Positions 27,099 to 36,818 of a DNA stretch of 64,000 nucleotides are shown in pieces (the first letter of the stretch is position 1; each line of letters starts with the position of its first letter). Source of the DNA: Caldilineaceae bacterium (GTDB lineage: Bacteria; Chloroflexota; Anaerolineae; Caldilineales; Caldilineaceae); contig JAJDTL010000038.1 of assembly GCA_022827195.1 (NCBI GenBank), positions 1 to 64,000 on the forward strand, read 5' to 3'. Under the pieces are notes generated by a model. That model was not told where the DNA came from. It did not search any database and saw only the letters and a program-made list of their open reading frames with translations. Both the position numbers and the translations under genes were made by a program.

Positions 27099-28094
27099 AT
27101 GCCAACAGCTCTAGTGACCGGGATTACCGGGCAAGATGGAAGTTACCTGGCTGAGCTTTTGCTTAAGCAAGGGTACACAGTAGTCGGTATGGTCCGCCGA
27201 ACCAGCACGATAAACTTTGACCGAATCCGCCACATCCAGCAGGAGATCGAGATCGTGCAGGGCGATCTGCTGGACCAAATGAGCCTCATCAGTATTCTGC
27301 AGGACTACAGGCCGGACGAAGTCTACAATCTTGCCGCACAGAGCTTTGTTCCGACCAGCTTCACGCAACCTGTTCTGACCGGTGAGTTCACGGCGCTCGG
27401 CGTCACCCGTCTTTTGGATGCCATCCGCATCGTCGACCCTTCGATCCGTTTCTACCAGGCCAGTAGCAGTGAGATGTTCGGAAAGGTGCGCGAAGTCCCG
27501 CAGACCGAAGATACAGCCTTCTTTCCGCGCAGTCCTTACGGGGTGGCAAAGGTCTACGGCCACTGGATTACCGTGAACTATCGTGAGAGTTACGGAATCT
27601 ACGCTTGCTCGGGAATCCTTTTTAACCACGAGAGTCCGCGCCGCGGCCTCGAATTCGTAACCCACAAGATTACGAACGCTGTCGCGAAGATCAAACTCGG
27701 CCTGAGCAATGAGCTGCGCCTGGGTAATCTCGATTCCCGCCGCGACTGGGGCTATGCGCCGGACTACGTGCGGGCTATGTGGCTGATGCTCCAGCAGGAA
27801 GAGCCTGATGACTTTGTGATCGCCACCGGCGAGACCCACAGCGTGCGCGATTTCTTGGAAGTAGCCTTTGGACACGCCGAACTAGACTGGCAGGAGTTTG
27901 TCGTCCAGGACGATAGTCTCTACCGGCCTGCCGAGGTCGACCTTCTGGTTGGCGACGCTTCCAAAGCCGGCCGGAAGCTTGGCTGGGAACCAACAGTGTC
28001 CTTCGCCGAACTTGCCCGCCTGATGGTGAAGGACGATCTTGAGTACTGGCGGCAGCAGGTGGAGCAGGGGCTGGCAAGTCCGGCCACATTGTAG
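27099..28094 (+). CDS. gmd: GDP-mannose 4,6-dehydratase
   Basis: A 331-residue enzyme that converts GDP-mannose to GDP-4-keto-6-deoxymannose. The start [20 protein letters not shown] is the family's NADP-binding signature. The active site includes ASSSEMFG near residue 126 and [12 protein letters not shown] (Y-x3-K), with NHESPRRG and NLDSRRDWG further on, all diagnostic of Gmd. AGGA lies just before ATG 27099. With the preceding reductase it makes a deoxyhexose donor for surface polysaccharide or glycoprotein. Confidence 0.95.
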   Translation: MPTALVTGITGQDGSYLAELLLKQGYTVVGMVRRTSTINFDRIRHIQQEIEIVQGDLLDQMSLISILQDYRPDEVYNLAAQSFVPTSFTQPVLTGEFTALGVTRLLDAIRIVDPSIRFYQASSSEMFGKVREVPQTEDTAFFPRSPYGVAKVYGHWITVNYRESYGIYACSGILFNHESPRRGLEFVTHKITNAVAKIKLGLSNELRLGNLDSRRDWGYAPDYVRAMWLMLQQEEPDDFVIATGETHSVRDFLEVAFGHAELDWQEFVVQDDSLYRPAEVDLLVGDASKAGRKLGWEPTVSFAELARLMVKDDLEYWRQQVEQGLASPATL

Positions 28095-28148
28095 GTTGTC
28101 AAGCCTTGAACGGGATGCCAGAACTATTCGCAAAGAGGTCACAGTTTT

Positions 28149-28157
28149 TGGTAGAAT
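28149..28157 (+). promoter_or_regulatory. Extended -10 promoter of the DUF4062-like gene
   Basis: TGGTAGAAT: TG, one base, then TAGAAT. Predicted start near 28164, leader about 120 bases. A short direct repeat (TTCAACTTC units) sits in the leader at about 28185-28203. Confidence 0.5.
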
Positions 28158-28285
28158 CGCAAAAGATCGTCGACAATAGGGCATCTTCAACTTCAACTTC
28201 AACTTGCGTCCCGGCAATCAGTCCACTTCGGGACATGCACTCCGAAAACCCAGCCTGAACTTCCCCTTCAGAGCAGAAACCCAGG

Positions 28286-28894
28286 ATGGCTGAGAAACTT
28301 CGTATCTTCGTCAGCGCAACCAAAGACCTGGAACAGGAGAGGGCGCTGGTTGGCCGCATCCTGGCCGAACTACCTGTCCACGTTGGCGCAGAGATTCGCC
28401 GCAGCCCGGCCGAAGGGGTCGACTACGACACCCTGTTTGAACTGATCAGCAATGTCGATCGGATCTACTGCATGTTGGGCCGAGACATCACGGCCCCTTT
28501 CGGCGCAGAGTGGCAACTCGCAATTCGCCTTGAACGGACGATTGTACCCTACAAGCTACAGGGAATGCGCACACAGGCCGGACGCGAGTTCTTGCGAATC
28601 GCCCACGCCCCTTGGAAGACCTTTCACAGCAGCACGCATCTTGGCCAGCAGATAGGGCTGGATCTTGTCGACACGCTGCTCCACCCCGAGAATCGATACG
28701 GCCTGAATCTGGTTGAAGTTGAAGGATTACGAAAGGCCAGGCAAGACTTGGTGCAGGGGCTCGACCGGCTGATCGCCTCGCCGCAAATGAGGGCAAAGGG
28801 CGTCGGAGAGGCCGGCGGCGCGGAGGGAGGCGGTGTCATTCTCGATCCCGCCGAGGCACAATCCCTTATCGCCGAGGAACTCGAAAAGCGCTGA
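28286..28894 (+). CDS. DUF4062/TIR-like domain protein
   Basis: A 202-residue soluble protein. Its first about 110 residues match the DUF4062 pattern: IFVSATKDLEQER at 7-19, then DTLFELISNVDRIYCMLG, then FGAEWQLAIRLERTIVPY. This domain is a flavodoxin/TIR-like fold usually found at the N-terminus of larger NTPase-type signalling proteins; here it stands alone with a C-terminal helical and Gly-rich tail. Function unknown; a nucleotide- or sugar-processing role is possible. It has its own promoter, and a NUDIX hydrolase gene follows after about 95 bases on the same strand. Confidence 0.6.
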   Translation: MAEKLRIFVSATKDLEQERALVGRILAELPVHVGAEIRRSPAEGVDYDTLFELISNVDRIYCMLGRDITAPFGAEWQLAIRLERTIVPYKLQGMRTQAGREFLRIAHAPWKTFHSSTHLGQQIGLDLVDTLLHPENRYGLNLVEVEGLRKARQDLVQGLDRLIASPQMRAKGVGEAGGAEGGGVILDPAEAQSLIAEELEKR

Positions 28895-28988
28895 ACCGGC
28901 CTCCTCCACGCATCGGTCAGGCGTTGCGGATTGCCGGAGACTAGAGCCACAACGGGAAGATCTCCACCTCGACCGAAGCGTTGCAGCG

Positions 28989-29591
28989 ATGCCCGGACAC
29001 TCCCTCGAAGCGACCCAGATAGATCATAAGGAACTGAAGTCCCTGTCCGAGAGGTATGGGAGGCCGCTCTGCCGTCATTTCTGCATAGAGACGGACGCCT
29101 ACATGCGCGAGTATCGCGGGCAAAAGGATCCGGACCGGCGTGGGGAGGTCGTCTTCGCCATCCGGCAGGTGAACGGCGAAATCCTTTTGCATACGAAGCA
29201 CCGCTACGTGACGCCGATCTATCGTCTTCCTACCGGTGGCATTGAGAGGGACGAGCTGGTTGAGGACGCCCTGTATCGCGAAATCGCCGAGGAGACGGGG
29301 CAGGAGGTCGAGTTGCGGCGCTTTCTGGGTGTTCTGGACTGCAACTTTGTTAGCAACGGCTCCGGCATTCCCTTCGTAAGTTACATTTTCTATCTGGACA
29401 GCCTCAGCGAAGAGTTGTGCCCGACAGACACTGAAGAGGTCTCGGGCTACCGCACCGTTCCGGTTGAAGAACTTTGCACGGTGGCGCAGTCGCTGCGGGC
29501 ACTAGACCTTGAACGCAGTTGCTGGGGATTGTGGCGGTCGCTCGCGCACGACCTTGTTTACAATGCATTGATGGGCTGCGCCGAGCCGTAG
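28989..29591 (+). CDS. NUDIX hydrolase
   Basis: A 200-residue NUDIX-fold pyrophosphohydrolase. The signature G-x5-E-x7-R-E-x2-E-E-x-G is complete in the segment beginning GGIERDELVEDALY and ending REIAEETGQ, near residues 83-106, so metal-dependent hydrolysis is expected. Substrate (nucleoside diphosphate derivative or similar) is unknown. ATG 28989 is taken as start because the conserved domain begins about 50 residues later; the ribosome site is weak and an upstream start is possible. Same strand as the DUF4062-like gene, and possibly cotranscribed. Confidence 0.82.
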   Translation: MPGHSLEATQIDHKELKSLSERYGRPLCRHFCIETDAYMREYRGQKDPDRRGEVVFAIRQVNGEILLHTKHRYVTPIYRLPTGGIERDELVEDALYREIAEETGQEVELRRFLGVLDCNFVSNGSGIPFVSYIFYLDSLSEELCPTDTEEVSGYRTVPVEELCTVAQSLRALDLERSCWGLWRSLAHDLVYNALMGCAEP

Positions 29592-29617
29592 CATTTCTGC
29601 CGGCTCAATGCTTTGTC

Positions 29618-29626
29618 TGTTAGAAT
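29618..29626 (+). promoter_or_regulatory. Extended -10 promoter of pheT
   Basis: TGTTAGAAT: TG, one base, then TAGAAT. Predicted start about 29633, 66 bases upstream of the pheT ATG. Confidence 0.5.
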
Positions 29627-29698
29627 GACCTGCAATTCTCTTGTCGACCCGGTTTCATGAAAGGTACCCATCAGCGCACATAGTCCAGAGAGAGAGTG

Positions 29699-32440
29699 AT
29701 GCTTGTCCCCTTGTCTTGGCTGAAAGAGTACGTGGATATAGTCCTGCCAACGACCAAACTGGCAGAACGGTTGACGCTTGCCGGTCTTGAAGAGGCGAGC
29801 CTCGTCAACACCGGCAGCTGGTGGGATGAGGACAAGCTCGTGGTCGGTCAGGTGCTGGCAGTCTCCCCCCATCCAGACGCCGACAGGTTGGTACTCGTGG
29901 ATGTCGGCCACCGGCTGCCGCCGGGCACAGACTCGGGCCCCTCTGACTCGCTCGCCGCAGGCGAGGATTCGCAGCGTGTTGTAACCGGCGCGCCAAACCT
30001 CTTTCAGTATCGCGGGCAATCCACCGCGGCAGGAGATCTACCCACGGTCAAGATTGCCTTCGCACGCGAAGGCTCCCTCCTGGTCGATGCCTACAGCGAC
30101 GAGAGGCCCCGTCCCCACAAGAGGTTGAAGAAGGCTAAGATTCGCGGCGTAGAATCACGCGGCATGGTCTGCTCCGAGCTTGAGCTGGGACTGAGTGAAG
30201 AGCACGAAGGCATTCTCGTCCTGCCGGATGATGCGCCCGTGGGCGCGCCGCTGCGCCAATACCTGGGTGACGAAATACTGGAAATCGATCTGACGCCGGA
30301 CATGGCCCGCTGCCTTTCGATGTGCGGCATTGCGCGCGAGGTGCATGCCCTGACAGGCGGGAAGCTACATCTGCCCAGCGACGAAGATGGTTCGCAGGGC
30401 GATGACGAGGCTTCAGCCTACCTTGACGCTGAGATCGACGACCCTCAGTACTGTCACCGCTTTACTGGGACCGTCATCCGCGACATCAAAGTCGGACCTT
30501 CTCCGGCCTGGATGCAGGAACGCCTGAAGAAGGCGGGAATGCGTCCGATCAACAACATCGTAGACATAACAAACTATGTCATGTTGGAGCTGGGCCAGCC
30601 TCTCCACGCATTCGACTATGATCTGCTGGCTGCGAGAGCGGAGCGTGTCGGCCAAGAGTCCCCGACCATAGTCGTCCGCACTGCTCGCGAGGGCGAGGAG
30701 ATTGAGACCCTCGACGGTCAGAAACGGAAACTGGAAGGGTCGATGCTTCTGATCACCGACAAGGCAGGCCCGATTGCCATTGCCGGCGTAATGGGCGGCT
30801 CTGAAACAGAAGTACACCAAGGAACGCGAAACATCCTGCTCGAGTCAGCTACCTTTGACGGCATCAACAACCGCCGCACTTCACAGGCGTTGCGGCTGCA
30901 CAGCGAGGCCAGCCACCGTTTTACGCGCGGTGTTCCGGCGACGCTAAACGATATTGCGGCCCGCCGCGCAGCCGACCTGATGCGCCGGTTTGCCGGCGGC
31001 CGCGTCGTGCCCGGAATCGTCGACAGCTACCCGGTCCCCCAGCCGCACGTTTCGGTCTACACGTCGTGCAGCGATGTGAAGCGCCTGTTGGGCATGGACC
31101 TGTCTCTGGCCGAAATCAGCGACGCCTTGCGCAGACTGGATTTCTCGGTAGTTGAACGGGCTGGCGTGCCGTCCGGGGCGTCGAAACGCTCGGCTTTCGG
31201 CCTGGCGCGCCAAGAAGATGAGCCGGTCGTAGAGGCCGTCGCCCCGTGGCACCGACTGGACGTTGCGGTGCCTGCCGATCTGACCGAAGAGGTCGCACGC
31301 GTCGTCGGATACGATCGGATTGGCGAGACACTGCTTGACACAGTGCTGCCGACCCAGCGCCGCAATGCCTTGATGGAGACGGAAGAGAATATTCGGGACA
31401 TTCTAGTTGGGTGCGGGCTGCAGGACACCGTCAATCATACGCTGACGACACCGGAAAACCACGCCAAACTGGTCGCTGGAGCCGGCTGGCGCCCGTCCCC
31501 CGGCGAGCCCGACGGGTCCAACCAGGCAGGCAGCGCGGCGGCCTTCGTCGAATTGACCAACCCGCTGTCTCCGGACCGGCGGGTTATGCGCCGCAATCTG
31601 GTCGTAAGCGCATTGGAGAATCTGGCCTACAACCTCCGCTTCACCGGGCGGCTGGCGGCCTTTGAAATCGGGCGGGCATACCGTCCGCTGGCGACCGACT
31701 CCAGCCAGCGCACGGGCACTGTTGAAGACCTTCCGCTGCCAGCTGAGGTACGCCGGCTCTGCATCGCCTTGTGCGGTCCGCGCGATGCCAGCCTTGCAGC
31801 GGGGGCTCCTCCCGTGTCTGACGGTGTCGCCGACCAATTCGACTTCTTCGATCTGAAGGGAATCATCGAAACGCTGTTGGAACGGCTGGGCTATGGGCAA
31901 GACGATGCCGCCTACATCGCTCATCCCGAAAGCGGCGGCGACGGCGGGGAGGTGGAAGCCAGCTTCGGGCCTCGCTGCGCTTTGATTTCGCTCCAGGGCG
32001 AGCGCCTCGGCGTTGTCGGCGAGCTGCACCCAAGCGTTCGCAATGCCTTTGGCTTGGGGAGTGAACGCGTCGTGCTGGCCGAACTGGACCTGGATCCGCT
32101 CGTCCGACCCAGTTGGCGCATCTCGCAGATGGCGCCGATCAGCGTCTATCCCCCAGTTGTAGAAGACTTGGCCTTTATGGTATCGGAGGAAGTTACGCAG
32201 AGCCGGCTGCGCGCCGCAATCGTAGAAGGGGCGGGCCAGGACAGGGGTGCGATGCTTACCGCAGTAGAGCTATTCGATATCTATCGCGGGGCTTCCCTGC
32301 CATCCGGCCATAAGTCTCTCGCCTATCGCGTCACCTATCAGAGCATGGACCGCAGCTTGAAGGAAAAAGAGGTCGCCCGCCTGCGCAGGCGCATCATTCG
32401 AAGCGTCGAGAGTGCGACTGGCGGCCAACTGAGGGCCTGA
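29699..32440 (+). CDS. pheT: Phenylalanine-tRNA ligase beta subunit
   Basis: A 913-residue beta subunit, longer than the usual about 800 residues. It has the N-terminal [11 protein letters not shown] start, a tRNA-binding EMAP-like domain, a B3/B4 editing domain around [20 protein letters not shown], a B5 domain and a C-terminal ferredoxin-fold anticodon-binding domain ([12 protein letters not shown] to [12 protein letters not shown]). Extra length comes from insertions such as the [15 protein letters not shown] stretch near residue 80. pheS is not next to it; the neighbours are a NUDIX gene and rnz. A GTG lies directly before ATG 29699. Stops converge with rnz 18 bases apart. Confidence 0.95.
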   Translation: MLVPLSWLKEYVDIVLPTTKLAERLTLAGLEEASLVNTGSWWDEDKLVVGQVLAVSPHPDADRLVLVDVGHRLPPGTDSGPSDSLAAGEDSQRVVTGAPNLFQYRGQSTAAGDLPTVKIAFAREGSLLVDAYSDERPRPHKRLKKAKIRGVESRGMVCSELELGLSEEHEGILVLPDDAPVGAPLRQYLGDEILEIDLTPDMARCLSMCGIAREVHALTGGKLHLPSDEDGSQGDDEASAYLDAEIDDPQYCHRFTGTVIRDIKVGPSPAWMQERLKKAGMRPINNIVDITNYVMLELGQPLHAFDYDLLAARAERVGQESPTIVVRTAREGEEIETLDGQKRKLEGSMLLITDKAGPIAIAGVMGGSETEVHQGTRNILLESATFDGINNRRTSQALRLHSEASHRFTRGVPATLNDIAARRAADLMRRFAGGRVVPGIVDSYPVPQPHVSVYTSCSDVKRLLGMDLSLAEISDALRRLDFSVVERAGVPSGASKRSAFGLARQEDEPVVEAVAPWHRLDVAVPADLTEEVARVVGYDRIGETLLDTVLPTQRRNALMETEENIRDILVGCGLQDTVNHTLTTPENHAKLVAGAGWRPSPGEPDGSNQAGSAAAFVELTNPLSPDRRVMRRNLVVSALENLAYNLRFTGRLAAFEIGRAYRPLATDSSQRTGTVEDLPLPAEVRRLCIALCGPRDASLAAGAPPVSDGVADQFDFFDLKGIIETLLERLGYGQDDAAYIAHPESGGDGGEVEASFGPRCALISLQGERLGVVGELHPSVRNAFGLGSERVVLAELDLDPLVRPSWRISQMAPISVYPPVVEDLAFMVSEEVTQSRLRAAIVEGAGQDRGAMLTAVELFDIYRGASLPSGHKSLAYRVTYQSMDRSLKEKEVARLRRRIIRSVESATGGQLRA

Positions 32441-32458
32441 TCACCCCGCGTTATCGGG

Positions 32459-33418
32459 TCAGCGAACCACATATTTGGGTCCTGCCCTTCTCTCGATTGG
32501 TTTTCCTCTTCGCACTTGAAAAAGGTCCAAATCGCCGGCAACCACCGTTTCCGGGAAGACGGCCTGCGCCTCTTCCAGCACGGCCTGGGCATGGTAGCGC
32601 CGGCTGATGTGATGGAGCACGAGCTTCTTCACCCCGGCTTTCTGCGCCAGCCGCGCCGCGGCACCGGCTGTAATGTGCCCGTGGCCTTTCGCCAGCTCCC
32701 GCTCTTTCTCGAGATAGGTCGCTTCGATCGCAAGCAAGTCGGCCCCTGCGACGACTTTGTGCAAGGGACCGGTGCGGGCAACATCCCCCACAAAGCAAAG
32801 TTTGGCGCCCTTCTGCGGCTCGCCCAACACTTCCTCCGGATGAACAACGCGCCCGCTTGCCAGCGTCACCGGCCGCCCCGAAACCAGCTCGCGGCGCTCG
32901 GGCCCGGCCGGAATGCCGAGCGCCTCCGCCTTCCGATTGTCAAATGGCGAACGCGTTCTTTCCTCGAATGTGAAGCCGAAACAGCCCTTGCCCCTGTGCG
33001 GGACGGCAAAAGCCGAGAGCGTGAACCCCTTGCCTTCAAATATGCTTCCCTCATCGATTGGATTCAGGCTGACGCCCGCCTTGGGAATGTTGCCGGCACC
33101 GAAGACGACCTCCATCAGTCGCTGGACTCGGGCGAGGGCCGGCGCGCCACCGTAGATATCGAGCCTGTCCAGCGCCTCCCAGTGTCCGAGGGTACTGGCT
33201 AGCCCTCCCAGCCCCAGTATATGGTCCAAGTGCCCATGCGTGAGCAGGATCTTGTCCAGCCGGCGGAATCCCAAGCCGCTGCGCAAGATCTGACGCTGTG
33301 TTCCCTCCCCACAATCGATCAGAAAGCGATGCTCCTGCACCATAACCAGGGCAGCCGAAAGCCCGCGGTAAACTGTAGGAGCGGAGGCGGAAGTACCGAG
33401 GAAAACCAACTCAAACAA
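32459..33418 (-). CDS. rnz: Ribonuclease Z
   Basis: tRNA 3'-processing endonuclease of the metallo-beta-lactamase fold, 319 residues. The N-terminus FLGTSASAP, metal motif [11 protein letters not shown] near residue 60, [11 protein letters not shown], the GDVART segment and the late HHISRRY match bacterial RNase Z. It cuts precursor tRNAs without an encoded CCA, consistent with the CCA-less tRNA-Leu in this window. The start is TTG 33418, chosen because the conserved MFELVFLGT begins there; no close ribosome site is visible. Confidence 0.93.
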   Translation of the reverse strand: MFELVFLGTSASAPTVYRGLSAALVMVQEHRFLIDCGEGTQRQILRSGLGFRRLDKILLTHGHLDHILGLGGLASTLGHWEALDRLDIYGGAPALARVQRLMEVVFGAGNIPKAGVSLNPIDEGSIFEGKGFTLSAFAVPHRGKGCFGFTFEERTRSPFDNRKAEALGIPAGPERRELVSGRPVTLASGRVVHPEEVLGEPQKGAKLCFVGDVARTGPLHKVVAGADLLAIEATYLEKERELAKGHGHITAGAAARLAQKAGVKKLVLHHISRRYHAQAVLEEAQAVFPETVVAGDLDLFQVRRGKPIERRAGPKYVVR

Positions 33419-33491
33419 GGGAATTGCTCACTGTCAGGGGGCTCCTTCTTCCAGAGCCAACGGAGTACTTGAAAAGTCCGATAGGCGGCCC

Positions 33492-33989
33492 TTAAGCGCC
33501 TAACGGCTGACGCGTATACCTGTGCGCCTCGGTATCGTAGAGGCCCCAACTCGGCTCGCCGAATCGACCCATCACTTCACCCGGGTTTACCAGGATACAT
33601 TCTCCGATCTGCTCTTGGTTCGCTTGATGGTCGTGCCCGTAGCAGACGAGGTCAAAATGGCCGCACTGTGCGATCCGCCGCGCCGGCTCCGGATAATGAA
33701 TAAGAGCAATACTTCGACTACCCAGTTCCAGTTCGGCATAGGGACCGTGCAGCGATACCTGGGAGAATCCGGCAGCCACCTGAAGCTGTAGACGTCCGTC
33801 GCCGTCGTTGTTGCCCTCTACGCAGTGGATGGGGCCGCCAAAGGCCTGCGCCAACTGCGCAACGATAAAGGGAGCAACCAGATCACCGCAGTGAAGCAAC
33901 ACTTCACAACCGACCTCATTGACGGCGGACAGCGCTTGATCAAGATTCCAGATGTTATCGTGGCTGTCCGAAAGGATTGCGACCTTCAC
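33492..33989 (-). CDS. YfcE/MJ0936-type metallophosphoesterase
   Basis: A small calcineurin-like phosphodiesterase, 165 residues. Metal-binding motifs occur in order: ILSDSHDN (residues 5-12), LLHCGD, EGNND and CYGHDHQ. These are the complete D-x-H, GD, GN(N/H), GHxH set. The true start is GTG 33989, which has AGGAGAGGA upstream and matches the family length; upstream in-frame sequence is low-complexity antisense to the LysM gene and lies beyond the predicted promoter. Physiological substrate unknown. Confidence 0.88.
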   Translation of the reverse strand: MKVAILSDSHDNIWNLDQALSAVNEVGCEVLLHCGDLVAPFIVAQLAQAFGGPIHCVEGNNDGDGRLQLQVAAGFSQVSLHGPYAELELGSRSIALIHYPEPARRIAQCGHFDLVCYGHDHQANQEQIGECILVNPGEVMGRFGEPSWGLYDTEAHRYTRQPLGA

Positions 33990-34041
33990 GAGTCCTCTCC
34001 TGCTTACGCCCGGATGCCCTGTCTTCCGCACACGCCGACGT

Positions 34042-34070
34042 AGTATATCCGACCCGATTGATGTCGGCAA
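34042..34070 (-). promoter_or_regulatory. Promoter of the metallophosphoesterase gene
   Basis: TTGCCG (34065-34070) and TATACT (34042-34047) on the minus strand with a 17-base spacer. Predicted start near 34035, leader about 46 bases, consistent with GTG 33989. Confidence 0.5.
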
Positions 34071-34083
34071 TGGCAGGGCGGTG

Positions 34084-34092
34084 TGATATAAT
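34084..34092 (+). promoter_or_regulatory. Extended -10 promoter of the LysM lipoprotein gene
   Basis: TGATATAAT, identical to the boxes at 25928 and 63554. Predicted start about 34099, leader about 90 bases. Confidence 0.55.
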
Positions 34093-34188
34093 ACCAGCGC
34101 CTCAATCCGTTCGGCGCGCCGACGATGGCGAACCCGTATCCCTCTTCGATGGCCGAGTGGTTCGTTCTCGCATCTGACACCAAACCTG

Positions 34189-35205
34189 ATGGCGTGGTTT
34201 TCTTCGAGGGAAATAGGGCTGGCTGGACTGGCGCTCGGATACGCCATTGCGCTCCTGCTGCTTGCCGCGTGCGGGCAAATCGTCACGCTGCCGCCGACGC
34301 CAGCGCCGCAAGGCACTCCGACTGCAACCATCGTCCCGTTCGCCGACCTAAAGCCGCCTGAAACGGCAACGCCTGCGCCGTTCATGCCGTCGCCGACTCC
34401 CTCGCTGACGCCGACGCCCACGCCAATTGTTTACAGGGTGGAACCAGGGGACAATTTGGGAAGCATCGCCACCCGTTTCGGCGTCTCCGTTTCTTCACTG
34501 CAAGAACGCAACAGCGTCCAGGATCCCAGAAACCTGCAGATAGGACAGGAGTTGGTGATTCCCCGCCTGGTTACATCCGGCGGTGTGCTTGTCGAACGTC
34601 AACCGACGCCGACGCCGTTACCGTTTGAGATGCAGCATCTTCACTTCAGCCATACGCCCCTAGGCAGCCTCTGGGTTATGGGCGAAGTTCTGAACACGAG
34701 CGTAGAGACGCTGGAACAGGTGCGAGTCGGCGTACAGCTTCTGGACGGGCAGGGCACAACCCTGGTCGAGGGGAACAGCCTGGTGATGCTTAATCTTGTC
34801 AAACCGGGTGAGGTTGCCCCTTTCGCCGTGCTGTTTGCCGAGGCCCCCGAGTCGTTCGAGAACTACCACATCTATCCGCTAAGCGCCTTGCCTGCCTATG
34901 AGGGTGGGTACTATCAGGGGCTTGAAGTGGGGAACTTGACGCAGGAAGGGGAACGATACTCCGCCTTAACGGTCCGGGGCTCGATTCGCAACACAGGTTC
35001 CGCCGAGGCGATCGACGTGCAGGTGGTACTTACCGCCTACGATCCCCTCAATCGAGTCATCGCCAGTCGCACGATCGTCCCCGACCACAACGTCGTGGCA
35101 GTAGGCGGAGAGACAACCTTTGCCGCAATTCTCATCCCCTTAGGCGGGCCGGTGGAGCGGGTCCACGTTGTGGCCCAAAGCCGCAAATTCCCGGCCGGCA
35201 ACTAG
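34189..35205 (+). CDS. LysM-domain lipoprotein
   Basis: A 338-residue exported lipoprotein. A hydrophobic signal ends in the lipobox LLAAC (Cys at 28). A Pro/Thr-rich linker (about 30-80), with repeated PTPT-type motifs, leads to a LysM peptidoglycan-binding domain (about 83-125, YRVEPGDNLGSIATRFGVSV). A beta-sandwich C-terminal domain (about 150-335) contains two GEVLNTS/GSIRNTGS-type strands resembling the FxLYD family. It probably anchors at the cell wall; precise role unknown. Its stop lies 3 bases from the convergent aldehyde dehydrogenase stop. Confidence 0.85.
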   Translation: MAWFSSREIGLAGLALGYAIALLLLAACGQIVTLPPTPAPQGTPTATIVPFADLKPPETATPAPFMPSPTPSLTPTPTPIVYRVEPGDNLGSIATRFGVSVSSLQERNSVQDPRNLQIGQELVIPRLVTSGGVLVERQPTPTPLPFEMQHLHFSHTPLGSLWVMGEVLNTSVETLEQVRVGVQLLDGQGTTLVEGNSLVMLNLVKPGEVAPFAVLFAEAPESFENYHIYPLSALPAYEGGYYQGLEVGNLTQEGERYSALTVRGSIRNTGSAEAIDVQVVLTAYDPLNRVIASRTIVPDHNVVAVGGETTFAAILIPLGGPVERVHVVAQSRKFPAGN

Positions 35206-35208
35206 CGC

Positions 35209-36780
35209 CTACTGTCGCTGACTTACATCGAATGTGACGCCTTGCGAAAGGGGAAGGTCGGGCCCGAAGTTGATTGTAACCGTCTGCCGCCGGGCATAGG
35301 CCTTCCAGGCGTCTGAACCGCTCTCCCTCCCTCCGCCGGAGTCTTTCTCTCCTCCGAACGCCCCTCCAATCTCGGCCCCTGCCGTGCCCGTATTGACATT
35401 TGCTAGTCCGCAATCGCTGCCAACGACACTGAGGAAGGCCTCCACTTCGCGCAGATTGTTGCTGAATATGGCAGAGGAAAGACCCTGGGGAACACAGTTG
35501 TGGATTGCAAATGCCTCATCCAACGCCCGGTACCTCAACACGTACAGAATCGGAGCAAAGGTCTCGGTGCGTACCACCTCGGCGTCCGGCGGGACGCCGT
35601 CCAATATGGTTGGCGCAACGTAGTGGCCGGCTTCGAGGCCGGGTATCGTCTCCACAGCGTTGCCTGCCAGGACGGTGCCGCCCGCGGCCTGCGCCTGCCC
35701 GATCGCCGCGCAGTAGGAATCGACGGCCCCGCGGTTGATCAGCGGTCCCACCAGCACGTCCGGCTCTAACGGGTTGCCGACCTTCACCGCGCCAAATGCG
35801 CTGACGAGACGAGGAATGAAGCTGTCACTGAGGCTCTCGTGCAGAATGAGCCGTCGCGTCGTTGTACACCGCTGTCCGGCCGTGGCCAGCGCGCCGAAGG
35901 CGACGCCGCGCAGTGCGATTTCCGGGTCCGCGTCCGGGGTGACAATGGCCGCGTTGTTGCCGCCCAACTCCAGAATCGTGCGACCGAGGCGCGCGTTGAC
36001 CGCGGCGGCGACCTCTTTTCCCGTGGAGACAGATCCGGTGAAAGAGATCAGAGGCAACCGCAGTTCGCGGCTCATGCACTTTCCGATTTCGCCGCTCTCG
36101 TCCACGGCCAGAAAGAATATGGGCGGCAGGCCGTGATCGTCGAGCACTTCGTTCATGATGTTCGTCACGGCGATCGCGGTGAGCGCGGCCTCGGGGGACG
36201 GTTTCCACACGACGACATTTCCGATGACCGCGGCAATGAAGGCGTTCCAGGACCAGACGGCGCAAGGGAAATTGAAGGCTGTGATGACGCCAACAACGCC
36301 GTGGGGATGCCAATGCTCATAGAGGCGGTGGTTAAGCCGTTCGCTGGCCATCGTTTTGCCGTAGAGCTGGCGCGAGAGACCGACGGCGAAGTCGCAGATG
36401 TCGATCATCTCCTGCACCTCGCCCCTTCCCTCTATCGGCGTCTTCCCGACCTCAAGCGCAATGAGCAGCCCCAGACTGTCCATGTGCCGGCGCAGCCGTT
36501 CGCCGATCGCGCGCACGACTTCGCCCCGTTTCGGCGCCGGAATACGCGACCACTCGCGAAAGGAAGCCCAGGCGTTCTCGATCAGGCGACCGAAGTCTTC
36601 TTCCGAGGCAACTGCGACGTCGGCCAACTGCGCCCCGTCAATCGGCGAGTGCACTGCCAGCCGGCGGCCCTGCGCACCCGCACCCCAGCCGCCGTCGAAC
36701 AGACCCGAGACTTCCTGGTAAAGGCCCAGGTCAGCGAATACCCGCTCTCTGAACGCCCGAATATCGTTTCCCGATCCCAT
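35209..36780 (-). CDS. Aldehyde dehydrogenase, ALDH7 (aminoadipate-semialdehyde) type
   Basis: NAD-dependent aldehyde dehydrogenase of 523 residues. Catalytic Cys305 is in AGQRCTTTRR and general-base Glu271 in LELGGNNAA. The C-terminal GGEKDSGGGRESGSDAWKAY is characteristic of ALDH7/AmaB, which oxidises alpha-aminoadipic semialdehyde in lysine degradation. Context here is a P450/dioxygenase/sugar-transport operon, so it may oxidise an aldehyde released there instead. It starts 38 bases after the dioxygenase gene and is the last gene of the minus-strand run from the binding protein at 44226. Confidence 0.9.
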   Translation of the reverse strand: MGSGNDIRAFRERVFADLGLYQEVSGLFDGGWGAGAQGRRLAVHSPIDGAQLADVAVASEEDFGRLIENAWASFREWSRIPAPKRGEVVRAIGERLRRHMDSLGLLIALEVGKTPIEGRGEVQEMIDICDFAVGLSRQLYGKTMASERLNHRLYEHWHPHGVVGVITAFNFPCAVWSWNAFIAAVIGNVVVWKPSPEAALTAIAVTNIMNEVLDDHGLPPIFFLAVDESGEIGKCMSRELRLPLISFTGSVSTGKEVAAAVNARLGRTILELGGNNAAIVTPDADPEIALRGVAFGALATAGQRCTTTRRLILHESLSDSFIPRLVSAFGAVKVGNPLEPDVLVGPLINRGAVDSYCAAIGQAQAAGGTVLAGNAVETIPGLEAGHYVAPTILDGVPPDAEVVRTETFAPILYVLRYRALDEAFAIHNCVPQGLSSAIFSNNLREVEAFLSVVGSDCGLANVNTGTAGAEIGGAFGGEKDSGGGRESGSDAWKAYARRQTVTINFGPDLPLSQGVTFDVSQRQ

Positions 36781-36818
36781 CGCTCGTGCCTTCGTCCTCG
36801 TCCTTCAGGGGATGTAGG

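Noticed and set aside
33990-34421. N-terminal extension of the metallophosphoesterase gene
   Set aside because: Low-complexity, antisense to the LysM lipoprotein and upstream of the predicted promoter; GTG 33989 has a strong ribosome site.
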